A stretch of 41,052 nt of DNA from an uncultured Prevotellaceae bacterium. Lineage in GTDB: Bacteria > Bacteroidota > Bacteroidia > Bacteroidales > Bacteroidaceae. The stretch lies in NCBI GenBank assembly GCA_902800435.1, contig CADCEQ010000019.1, forward strand, positions 1 through 41,052. The letters are read 5' to 3'. Position numbers and translations under genes: made by a program. The stretch's first letter is position 1. Each line of letters starts with the position of its first letter. Positions 16,429-23,278 of this stretch are shown here, piece after piece. Below the pieces are notes generated by a model. It ran no database searches, had not been told where the DNA came from, and saw nothing but the letters and a program-made list of their open reading frames with translations.

Positions 16429-17265
16429 ATGATGAATCTTCTGAATTATATCGTCTGGAATCCAGACCTCGAGGCCTTCAGCATCGGCTCGTACTCGTTC
16501 CGCTGGTACTCCCTGTGCTGGCTCATCGGCCTGGCCATCGCCTACTTCGTCGTGAAACGGCTCTACAAGGAGCAGAAGATCAAGGACGAGCTGTTCGACC
16601 CGCTGTTCATCTACTGCTTCTTAGGCATTCTCATCGGCGCCCGACTCGGCCACTGCATCTTCTACCAGCCCGACTACTTCCTGACGTCGTTCAAAGGCTT
16701 TGTCGAGATGCTGCTGCCCATCCACTTCCTGCCCGACGGTGGCTGGAAGATGACGGGCTATGCCGGACTGGCCTCGCACGGCGGCACCGCCGGACTCATT
16801 CTGGCGCTGTGGCTCTACTGCCGCCATACGAAGATTAAGATGTGGACGGTGCTCGACAACATCGCCATCGCCACCGGCACCACCGCCTGCTTCATCCGTC
16901 TGGGCAACCTCATGAACAGCGAAATCATCGGCAAGGCCACCGACGTGCCCTGGGCTTTCATCTTCGAGCGCGTCGACCAGCTGCCCCGCCATCCCGGCCA
17001 GCTCTACGAAGCCATCGCCTACGCCATCCTCTTCTTTATCATGTGGGCCTTACACAAGAAGTGGCCCGAGAAGATTGGCACCGGCTGGTACTTCGGCTTC
17101 TGCCTCACCTACATCTTCACCTTCCGCTTCCTCATCGAGTACACCAAGGAGGTTCAGGAAGCCTTCGAGGCCTCAATGCCCATCGACATGGGACAGATTC
17201 TCTCCATCCCGTTCATTATCGTCGGCGTTTGGTGCATGGTGAAAAGTAAAAAGGTAAAAATGTGA
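16429..17265 (+). CDS. lgt: phosphatidylglycerol-prolipoprotein diacylglyceryl transferase
   Basis: 278-aa integral inner-membrane protein that adds diacylglycerol to the lipobox cysteine of prolipoproteins. Several membrane spans are visible. The conserved HGG (H117, in ASHGGTAGL), the ARLGHCIFY segment and [12 protein letters not shown] match the Lgt signature. RHPGQLYEA and FLIEYTKE follow. The C-terminus runs into an A-rich repeat and ends in VKSKKVKM, so the last residues are coded by low-complexity sequence and may be dispensable. The second ATG (16432) is an equally possible start. It is co-transcribed with ychF and ends at a terminator shared with mutS. Confidence 0.96.
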   Translation: MMNLLNYIVWNPDLEAFSIGSYSFRWYSLCWLIGLAIAYFVVKRLYKEQKIKDELFDPLFIYCFLGILIGARLGHCIFYQPDYFLTSFKGFVEMLLPIHFLPDGGWKMTGYAGLASHGGTAGLILALWLYCRHTKIKMWTVLDNIAIATGTTACFIRLGNLMNSEIIGKATDVPWAFIFERVDQLPRHPGQLYEAIAYAILFFIMWALHKKWPEKIGTGWYFGFCLTYIFTFRFLIEYTKEVQEAFEASMPIDMGQILSIPFIIVGVWCMVKSKKVKM

Positions 17266-17297
17266 AAAGGTAAAAAAGTAAAAAAGTAAAGATAAAG
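17239..17297 (+). repeat. A-rich low-complexity repeat at the lgt 3' end
   Basis: Units of the form GTAAAAAG/GTGAAAAG recur about every 8-10 bp from inside the lgt C-terminus to the shared terminator. The block codes for the lysine/valine-rich tail of Lgt and then becomes non-coding. Confidence 0.7.
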
Positions 17298-17331
17298 AAA
17301 TCGTCTCACTTTCCTGAGACGATTTTTTTAA
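17298..17331. terminator. bidirectional terminator between lgt and mutS
   Basis: 11-bp perfect stem AAATCGTCTCA (17298-17308) / TGAGACGATTT (17315-17325), loop CTTTCC, then a T run on the plus strand. The minus strand also has a T-rich flank after the stem. The mutS stop codon (17306-17308) lies inside the stem. Confidence 0.85.
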
Positions 17332-19927
17332 TGTCGTTGAGCTTGTTAAGTGCTTCGAGTGGCGTCAGGTTATTCACATCGAGGCCGAGGATTTCGTCGC
17401 GCACCTGGCAGAGCACAGGATCGTCGAGCTGGAAGAACGAGAGCTGCATGCCCTCACGGCTGTTGGCAATTTCAGCAGTCGGCTTGCCGACGGTGCCCAC
17501 TTGGGCGTTGTCGTTCTCCAACTGCTTCAGAATGACGTTGGCGCGCTTCACGATGCTGCGGGGCATTCCCGCAATCTCGGCCACGTGGATACCGAAGCTG
17601 TGCTCCGAGCCGCCCTTCTCGAGCTTGCGCAGGAAGATGACCTTGCCGTCGACCTCCTTCACCGAGACGTTGTAGTTCTTGATGCGCGAGAAATTCTTCT
17701 CCATCTCGTTCAGCTCGTGGTAGTGGGTGGCGAAGAGCGTTCGCGGCCGGCCGGCCTTCGTGTTCTCGTGCAGGTATTCGACGATGGCCCAGGCTATCGA
17801 GATGCCGTCGTAGGTCGAGGTGCCGCGGCCCAGCTCGTCGAAGAGCACGAGTGAGCGGCTGCTGACGTTGTTCAGGATGTTCGAGGCCTCAGTCATCTCG
17901 ACCATGAACGTCGATTCGCCCAAGGAGATATTGTCCGAGGCGCCCACACGGGTGAAGATTTTGTCCACTAAGCCTATTTTCGCGGCCTCTGCGGGCACGA
18001 AGCAGCCCACCTGGGCCAACAGCACAATGAGGGCCGTCTGGCGCAGTAGCGCCGACTTACCGGCCATGTTTGGGCCGGTGATGATGATAATCTGCTGGCG
18101 CTCGTTATCCAAGAGGATGTCGTTGGGAATATACGGCTCGCCTATGGGCAGCTCCTGTTCAATGACTGGGTGGCGGCCCTGGCGGATATCGAGCACCGTG
18201 CCGCTGTCAATGACGGGACGGATATAGCGGTTCTCCTCGGCGGTCTTGGCAAACGAGAGCAGACAGTCGAGGTGGGCCAGCAGATTGGCATTGATCTGTA
18301 TCTGCGGAATGAACTCCTGCATGGCCAGTACCAGCTCATTGAAGAGCTTTGTTTCGAGCGACAGAATCTTGTCCTCGGCACCGAGAATCTTCTCCTCGTA
18401 CTCCTTCAGCTCCTGCGTGATGTAGCGCTCGGCCTGCGCCAGTGTCTGCTTGCGCACCCACTCCTGCGGCACCAGGTCCTTGTATGTATTACGTACCTCG
18501 AGGTAGTAGCCGAAGACGTTGTTGTAGCCTATCTTCAGGCTCTGTATGCCCGTCAGCTCGGCCTCGCGCTGCTGAATCTGCAGCAGGTAGTCCTTGCCGC
18601 TGTAGGCAATGTGGCGCAGCTCGTCGAGCTCCTGGTTCACACCGTCGCGGATGACGCCACCCTTCTGCACCAGCTGTGGCGGGTCGGGCTGCACTTCGCG
18701 CTCAATGCGGTCGCGGAGCGATTCGCAGAGGTTCAGCCGCTCGCCGACGCGCTTCAGGGCATCATTCTGGGCGTAGAGGCACGCCGTCTTGATGGGGTGG
18801 ATGGCCTGCAGGGCCGTCTTCAGCTGGACAACCTCGCGCGGAGAAACGCGCCCCACGGCCACCTTCGAGATGATGCGCTCGAGGTCGCCAACGCGGTGCA
18901 GCTGCTCGTCGATGCACTGGCGGAACTCTGGCTCGCGGTAGTAGTACTCCACAATGTCCAGGCGCTCGTTGATGGGCCGCTCGTCCTTCAGCGGGAACAC
19001 GAGCCAGCGGCGCAGCAGTCGGCCACCCATCGGCGAGACCGTCTTGTCGACCACGTCGAGCAGCGACTTGCCGTCTTCCTGCATGGGCTGAATCAGCTCT
19101 AAGGAGCGGATGGTGAACTTGTCGAGCCGGACGTATTTCTCCTCCTCAATGCGCTGCAACGATGTGATATGGGCTATCTGCGTGTGCTGGGTCAACTCCA
19201 GATACTGGAGAATAGCTCCGGCGGCTATCATGCCGTTCTTCAAATGGTCAACACCGAAGCCCTTCATCGACTTCACGCGGAAGTGCTTCAGCAGCTTCTG
19301 CATGGCACTCTGTTCGGTGAACACCCAGTCGTCGAGCTCAAACGTGAAGAGCTTCGTACCGAATTGCTGCTCGAAGTCCTTCTTGCGCTGGCGGTCCACA
19401 AGCACCTCCTTCGGCTGCAGGTTGCCGAGCAGCTTCTCCACGTAGTCATAGGTGCCCTCGCCGGTGAGGAACTCGCCCGTCGAGATGTCGAGGAACGAGA
19501 CGCCGCAGGCGGCCTTGCCGAAATGAACGGCACAGAGGAAATTGTTTTCCTTGTAGTTCAGCACGTTGTCAGAGAGAGCCACGCCCGGCGTCACCAGCTC
19601 CGTGATGCCGCGCTTGACGAGCTTCTTCGTCAGCTTCGGGTCTTCGAGCTGGTCGCAGATGGCCACACGCTTGCCAGCCCGGATAAGCTTAGGCAGGTAG
19701 GTGTCGAGGGCGTGATGGGGGAATCCCGCCATCTCGTCGCCCTTGTTGTAGCCATTGTTGCGGTGCGTCAGCGTAATGCCCAATATCTTTGCCGCCGTCA
19801 CCGCGTCCTCGCAGTACGTCTCGTAGAAGTCGCCGCAGCGGAACAGCAGCACAGCGTCGGGGTGCTTTGCCTTCAGGTCGAAGAACTGCTTCATCATCGG
19901 GGTCAGCTCCCCGTCTTTCTTTGCCAT
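17306..19927 (-). CDS. mutS: DNA mismatch repair protein MutS
   Basis: 873 aa from the ATG at 19927; an in-frame TTG seven codons upstream overlaps the promoter -7 box and is rejected. Domain I has the mismatch-probing motif GDFYETY (F34, E36). The ATPase domain has Walker [15 protein letters not shown], the signature [18 protein letters not shown], Walker [17 protein letters not shown] and the ATHYHEL switch histidine. MutS recognises mismatches and recruits MutL, which is not in this window. Convergent with lgt, sharing a terminator, and divergent from the 165-aa gene at 20047. Confidence 0.98.
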   Translation of the reverse strand: MAKKDGELTPMMKQFFDLKAKHPDAVLLFRCGDFYETYCEDAVTAAKILGITLTHRNNGYNKGDEMAGFPHHALDTYLPKLIRAGKRVAICDQLEDPKLTKKLVKRGITELVTPGVALSDNVLNYKENNFLCAVHFGKAACGVSFLDISTGEFLTGEGTYDYVEKLLGNLQPKEVLVDRQRKKDFEQQFGTKLFTFELDDWVFTEQSAMQKLLKHFRVKSMKGFGVDHLKNGMIAAGAILQYLELTQHTQIAHITSLQRIEEEKYVRLDKFTIRSLELIQPMQEDGKSLLDVVDKTVSPMGGRLLRRWLVFPLKDERPINERLDIVEYYYREPEFRQCIDEQLHRVGDLERIISKVAVGRVSPREVVQLKTALQAIHPIKTACLYAQNDALKRVGERLNLCESLRDRIEREVQPDPPQLVQKGGVIRDGVNQELDELRHIAYSGKDYLLQIQQREAELTGIQSLKIGYNNVFGYYLEVRNTYKDLVPQEWVRKQTLAQAERYITQELKEYEEKILGAEDKILSLETKLFNELVLAMQEFIPQIQINANLLAHLDCLLSFAKTAEENRYIRPVIDSGTVLDIRQGRHPVIEQELPIGEPYIPNDILLDNERQQIIIITGPNMAGKSALLRQTALIVLLAQVGCFVPAEAAKIGLVDKIFTRVGASDNISLGESTFMVEMTEASNILNNVSSRSLVLFDELGRGTSTYDGISIAWAIVEYLHENTKAGRPRTLFATHYHELNEMEKNFSRIKNYNVSVKEVDGKVIFLRKLEKGGSEHSFGIHVAEIAGMPRSIVKRANVILKQLENDNAQVGTVGKPTAEIANSREGMQLSFFQLDDPVLCQVRDEILGLDVNNLTPLEALNKLNDIKKIVSGK

Positions 19928-19945
19928 CTCTTTTCTATTTTGCTG

Positions 19946-19953
19946 CAAAGTTA
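19946..19953 (-). promoter_or_regulatory. -7 box for mutS
   Basis: The minus strand reads TAACTTTG followed by CAGC, 18 bp before the ATG. The untranslated leader would be very short. No TTTG is seen at the expected -33 position. Confidence 0.5.
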
Positions 19954-19992
19954 GCTATTTTTCATGACTATCGTGATTATTTCCGCCAAAAA

Positions 19993-20024
19993 CTTGCAAA
20001 ACATTGGCATTATTTGTATTTTTG
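19993..20024 (+). promoter_or_regulatory. promoter of the 165-aa gene, leader RNA and reverse transcriptase unit
   Basis: CTTG at 19993-19996, a 20-nt spacer, TATTTTTG at 20017-20024 followed by CACC. It lies 22 bp before the ATG at 20047. No other promoter match is seen before the reverse transcriptase at 20725, so this one may serve the whole unit. Confidence 0.7.
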
Positions 20025-20046
20025 CACCAACAAAAACGTAATAGCT

Positions 20047-20544
20047 ATGAGTTTGTTGAAATCTATTCTAAACACGGTGTTCAAGTCTGCCGTTGAGAGC
20101 TTTACCCAGCAAGAGGAGCGGCCTGTCAGGTCGGCTAATGTCACTCCTAAGTACAAACCCGAAGGCGAGGATATCATAGATTTCCCCGAGTATTTTGCTG
20201 AGATTCTCAGCTCGGAGTTCCCGCAGTACAGCACGAAGCGCGATGTGCCCGTGACCGACCTTGCCGGCTTTGCCACCGACGAGTTCAAACTCTACGAGAC
20301 ACGCCCGCTACAGTCGTACAAGGCCGAATGGGGCCAGCCTTTCACCTTTGTCCTTTACAAGGGTGACACACCCGTAGGCGTCGTGATGCTTGGCTCGGGC
20401 AACAGCCACAGCAAGAAGGTGAAGTTCCTGATTTCCAGGATGTATGCCAAGAAGATGGGGCTGCCGTACATCAACTTCTACACGCAGCTCCCGAACGAAA
20501 GGGCTTACGTCATCAACCGCATCAAGGAATTTATGAACGCCTGA
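20047..20544 (+). CDS. hypothetical protein with a nuclease-fold-like C-terminus
   Basis: 165 aa, no named family recognised and no signal peptide. The ATG at 20047 follows the promoter closely. Residues about 95-160 run strand (PFTFVLYKGDTPVGVVMLG), basic helix (HSKKVKFLISRMYAKKMGLPYINFY), helix. This is the order seen in PD-(D/E)XK-type small nucleases of the DUF2726/DUF559 kind, where a D, an ExK and a following helix form the active site. The ExK lysine/glutamate pair is not evident here, so an inactive or very divergent nuclease is the most I would suggest. It is upstream of, and probably co-transcribed with, the reverse transcriptase. It could equally be an unrelated conserved gene. Confidence 0.7.
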   Translation: MSLLKSILNTVFKSAVESFTQQEERPVRSANVTPKYKPEGEDIIDFPEYFAEILSSEFPQYSTKRDVPVTDLAGFATDEFKLYETRPLQSYKAEWGQPFTFVLYKGDTPVGVVMLGSGNSHSKKVKFLISRMYAKKMGLPYINFYTQLPNERAYVINRIKEFMNA

Positions 20545-20550
20545 CGCTTC

Positions 20551-20688
20551 AGGGAAAAGGGGATGCAACTATTTGCGCCTGCGAAGGACGAAGCGGTGCC
20601 AACGGTTATCAAGGTCTTGCAGGCGGCCCGGCTCCGTACCGTCCCGTGATCGCCAACTTGGCGATTCAAACCAATTCCCCTTTTCCCT
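20551..20688 (+). ncRNA. candidate structured RNA in the reverse transcriptase leader
   Basis: The 180-nt gap between the 165-aa gene and the reverse transcriptase is closed by a perfect 13-bp inverted repeat: polypurine AGGGAAAAGGGGA at 20551-20563 and polypyrimidine TCCCCTTTTCCCT at 20676-20688. Inside, CGCCTGC (20576-20582) pairs with GCAGGCG (20619-20625), extendable by two pairs, and ATCGCCAA-C-TTGGCGAT (20649-20665) forms a second hairpin. ACGGT at 20602-20606 could pair with ACCGT at 20638-20642. By analogy with other bacterial reverse transcriptase loci this may be a template or cofactor RNA, which is inference. A 28-codon reading frame (ATG at 20563) exists inside but has no support as a gene. 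Confidence 0.45.
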
Positions 20689-20724
20689 TTTACCAACACC
20701 TGTCACCCAACACCCATCACCCCA

Positions 20725-21942
20725 ATGCAGAGCATCATCGACCTTCTTGGCGAACAGCAGACCTGGGAAGAGTTCCTGACCTACCGCCTACTGAAAGGCC
20801 GCTTTAACTGGTACGAATTCGACGAGGCCGACACTTACGTCTCTGAGGCACAGTACCGCGACGCCGTGGGACGGCTGCAGCGCGGTGAACCGCTGTCGGT
20901 GCCTACGCGCCACCTGGTCAACAAGATGGGCAACGGGAAGAAGCGGGTGGTCTACAGCTTCCCGCCCGACGAGATGATTGTACTGAAGGCGATGACTTTT
21001 CTGCTCTACCGTTACGACTCACAACTCGCGCCCAACTGCTACTCGTTCCGGCGAGGACAGACGGCACACGAGGCCATCAGCCATCTGGTCCGCACCATCA
21101 ACAACCGGCCGATGTGGGCCTACAAACTCGACATCCACAACTATTTCAACTCCATCTCCATTCCGCTGCTGCTGCCAATACTCAGCGAGGTGCTGGCCGA
21201 CGACCCGCCGCTTTACGCCTTTTTTGAACGGATGCTCACCGACGGCCGGGCACGCGTCGGCGACGAAATAATCAGCGAGGAACGCGGCATCATGGCGGGC
21301 ACGCCCACGTCGCCGTTCCTCGCCAACATCTACCTGCGCGAGGTGGACCACCACTTTGCAGAGACCGGTGTGCTCTACGCCCGCTATTCTGACGACATCA
21401 TCCTCTTTGCGCCCAACCGAGAGACGCTCGACCGGCACATCGGCGACCTAAACGCCTTTCTCGAAAAATACCGCCTCGAGGTGAATCCCGACAAGGTGAG
21501 AATCTACCAACCCGACGAGGCGTTCGACTTCTTAGGCTTCAAGTGCAAGGGGCGCAACATCGACATAGCCGACGCAACAAGACGCAAGATGAAGGAGAAA
21601 ATCAGGCGAAAGGCCCGCTCACTGCAGCGCTGGCGGAGTAAGAAGGGCATTGCTGCCGAAAAGACCATGAAAGTGCTAATCCGTTATTTCAACAGGAAGT
21701 TTTTCGAGAGCGACGACCCCTCGGAACTGACCTGGTCAAGATGGTTCTTCCCCATCATCAACCAGACAGAGGGCCTTCGCGAGATTGACCATTACCTGCA
21801 GTATAACCTGCGCTATGTGGCGACAGGCCGGCACAACAATGCCAACTACCGCACGCGCTATGACCAGCTAAAGCAGTTGGGCTATCGGAGTCTGGTTCAC
21901 GAGTTCTACGGCGCTGAAAAGACTAATTCTGATATTTCTTGA
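20725..21942 (+). CDS. stand-alone reverse transcriptase of uncertain (UG/DRT-like) class
   Basis: 405 aa. The reverse transcriptase core is clear. The motif 3 aspartate is D136 in YKLDIHNYFNSI, preceded by NCYSFRRGQTAHEA. Motif 4 is RGIMAGTPTSPFLANIYL (about residues 187-204). The catalytic YSDD lies at residues 221-224 (ARYSDDIILFA), followed by LEVNPDKVRIYQPDEAFDFLGFKCKG. A thumb-like basic C-terminus ends in LKQLGYRSLVHEFYG. No HNH or maturase extension is present. Motif 4 ends in SP, not the SQ of diversity-generating retroelements, and no retron VTG motif is seen. This leaves the unknown-group or defence-associated reverse transcriptases as best fit, by elimination. The 3' end overlaps the convergent gene at 21923 by 20 bp. 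Confidence 0.9.
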   Translation: MQSIIDLLGEQQTWEEFLTYRLLKGRFNWYEFDEADTYVSEAQYRDAVGRLQRGEPLSVPTRHLVNKMGNGKKRVVYSFPPDEMIVLKAMTFLLYRYDSQLAPNCYSFRRGQTAHEAISHLVRTINNRPMWAYKLDIHNYFNSISIPLLLPILSEVLADDPPLYAFFERMLTDGRARVGDEIISEERGIMAGTPTSPFLANIYLREVDHHFAETGVLYARYSDDIILFAPNRETLDRHIGDLNAFLEKYRLEVNPDKVRIYQPDEAFDFLGFKCKGRNIDIADATRRKMKEKIRRKARSLQRWRSKKGIAAEKTMKVLIRYFNRKFFESDDPSELTWSRWFFPIINQTEGLREIDHYLQYNLRYVATGRHNNANYRTRYDQLKQLGYRSLVHEFYGAEKTNSDIS

Positions 21943-23131
21943 GCAGACGGCCTATGGCCTTGTCGAGCGACTCCGTCGGCTCGATGATATTGTAGTCCTG
22001 CCAGAATGCGGGGTCGCGGAAGTAGTCGACCTTGTCGAAGAAAGCGTCGCGCTGATCGAAGGAGTCTCGGCCACGGATGGGCTGCACGTCGCGGTCGGTG
22101 GTGCTGGTGACGGCCATCTCACACGTAGCCGTAAACGACGTGGCAAAGAGCCGCCGCTTCCAGTCGCAGTTGAAGCGGAACGTCGTGCGCATATAGCTTA
22201 GCCGCATCACGCCGTCGATGCCCTGACGATAGTCCACCAGCAGCGACAGCTCGCGGGGCCTGAAGCGCACGCCGAGGGGCTTCCTGACGAGCATTGCCTC
22301 AGTCGCCTTCTGGCGGTCGTTCATGTCGAGCGACAGTTCTACGCGGGTGAAAGCCAACGTCTCCTGATCGATATACAGCTTGCCGTTGTAGAGGGCGTAG
22401 GGCATCGTCACGCTCGGAGTGAGGCTGACCACATACTGCGAACGGTCGGCAATGGTGGTCGGCGTCTCCATCTTCAGCTCGTAGCAGGCCAGGTCGTCGT
22501 CGTTGAGCAGGAAGTCGCGGTTCTTCACGATGTCGAGCTGCACGGCCGCCACGGGGCCACCCAGCACCTTCACGCCGAGGGTGTCGCTCTGCTTCGGACT
22601 GAGCAGCCGCCGGCCCTTGTTGATGGCCACGCGGTCGCGCCCCAGTCCTGTTCTGGCACCGCTCTTGTACATCGACACCACGCCCTCGGCCACGGTGATA
22701 TAGTGCTGCCGCTTCATCGCCGTTTCGCGGTAGAAGCAGTTGTAGAGTTCAGGATTGCGGCTGTAGTTCTGCGGTATCTTCGCGATGGCCGCCTGCACCA
22801 GTTCGCGCGGGTTGTCAGCCATTACCAGCACCTCGTGCAGCTGAATGACCATCGGCTGCAGGCGGACGGTCAGCTGCCCGTCTGTCACGGCCACCCGGCG
22901 TGAGCGGTAGCCCACGTGCGATACTACCACAGCCTCCGTCGCCTGCTCGCTCTTCAGCGTGAAGAAACCGTCGGCATTGGTCACTACCGACAGACCGTCA
23001 GCCGTCACGCTGGCTCCCATCACCGGCTCGCCTGTAGAAGCATCTACAACGGTGCCGCTGACTGCCGTCTTCTGCGCCATGATGGTCATTGCCATCAGCA
23101 ACGCCACGATTAACATTGTTCCTCTTTTCAT
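21923..23131 (-). CDS. CarboxypepD_reg-like secreted/outer-membrane-associated protein
   Basis: 402 aa from the ATG at 23131, which starts a good signal peptide (MKRGTMLIVALLMAMTIMAQ). Longer in-frame starts would bury it. Residues about 20-105 are a carboxypeptidase-regulatory-like beta-sandwich (VSGTVVDASTGEPVMGASV ... VVVSHVGYRSRRV), the module found at the N-terminus of SusC/TonB receptors. The remainder (from NPRELVQAAIAKIPQNYSRN) is the conserved region of Bacteroidetes proteins annotated only as CarboxypepD_reg-like, rich in beta strands. There is no TonB plug or long barrel, so it is not a SusC protein. Convergent overlap with the reverse transcriptase gene. Confidence 0.85.
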   Translation of the reverse strand: MKRGTMLIVALLMAMTIMAQKTAVSGTVVDASTGEPVMGASVTADGLSVVTNADGFFTLKSEQATEAVVVSHVGYRSRRVAVTDGQLTVRLQPMVIQLHEVLVMADNPRELVQAAIAKIPQNYSRNPELYNCFYRETAMKRQHYITVAEGVVSMYKSGARTGLGRDRVAINKGRRLLSPKQSDTLGVKVLGGPVAAVQLDIVKNRDFLLNDDDLACYELKMETPTTIADRSQYVVSLTPSVTMPYALYNGKLYIDQETLAFTRVELSLDMNDRQKATEAMLVRKPLGVRFRPRELSLLVDYRQGIDGVMRLSYMRTTFRFNCDWKRRLFATSFTATCEMAVTSTTDRDVQPIRGRDSFDQRDAFFDKVDYFRDPAFWQDYNIIEPTESLDKAIGRLLKKYQN

Positions 23132-23138
23132 GATGCTG

Positions 23139-23170
23139 CAAAGATACGAAATTTTCTGAAATACTAGCAA
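23139..23170 (-). promoter_or_regulatory. promoter of the CarboxypepD_reg-like gene
   Basis: Minus strand: TATCTTTG at 23139-23146 and TTG at 23168-23170, with a 21-nt spacer. The start codon is 8 bp downstream of the -7 box, so the leader is very short. Confidence 0.6.
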
Positions 23171-23200
23171 CTACCATCAACTTTTTCTTACATTTGTTCC

Positions 23201-23219
23201 CAAAAGGCGGTGCCTTTTG
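23201..23219. repeat. short perfect hairpin downstream of the SDR-GH28 gene
   Basis: CAAAAGGC (23201-23208) / GCCTTTTG (23212-23219) with a 3-nt loop, about 60 bp after the stop of the minus-strand fusion gene. It lacks a clear T run on either strand, so it is a weak terminator candidate at best. Confidence 0.35.
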
Positions 23220-23278
23220 AATGACCCACGGCGCGGGACATATGATTGTCATTTTATCCTGCGATTCGCAATTATAGC

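Noticed and set aside
18170..19102. 310-codon open frame on the plus strand
   Set aside because: Antisense to mutS, whose motifs are unambiguous; its translation has no recognisable domain.
20563..20649. Short 28-codon peptide inside the RT leader
   Set aside because: No promoter, conservation or family support; the strong RNA pairing potential explains the sequence better.
20545..21942. Reverse transcriptase as a group II intron
   Set aside because: No maturase or HNH extension in the protein and no recognisable ribozyme domain V around the gene. The ORF ends inside the convergent neighbour, leaving no room for a 3' intron end.
20545..21942. Reverse transcriptase as a diversity-generating retroelement
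   Set aside because: Motif 4 ends in SP rather than SQ, no avd-type helper gene is present, and I found no template/variable repeat pair with adenine-specific differences in the window.
20725..21942. Reverse transcriptase as a retron
   Set aside because: No retron-type VTG motif was seen, and the leader lacks the usual msr/msd layout with short a1/a2 ends flanking a guanosine branch site, although a structured RNA is still possible.
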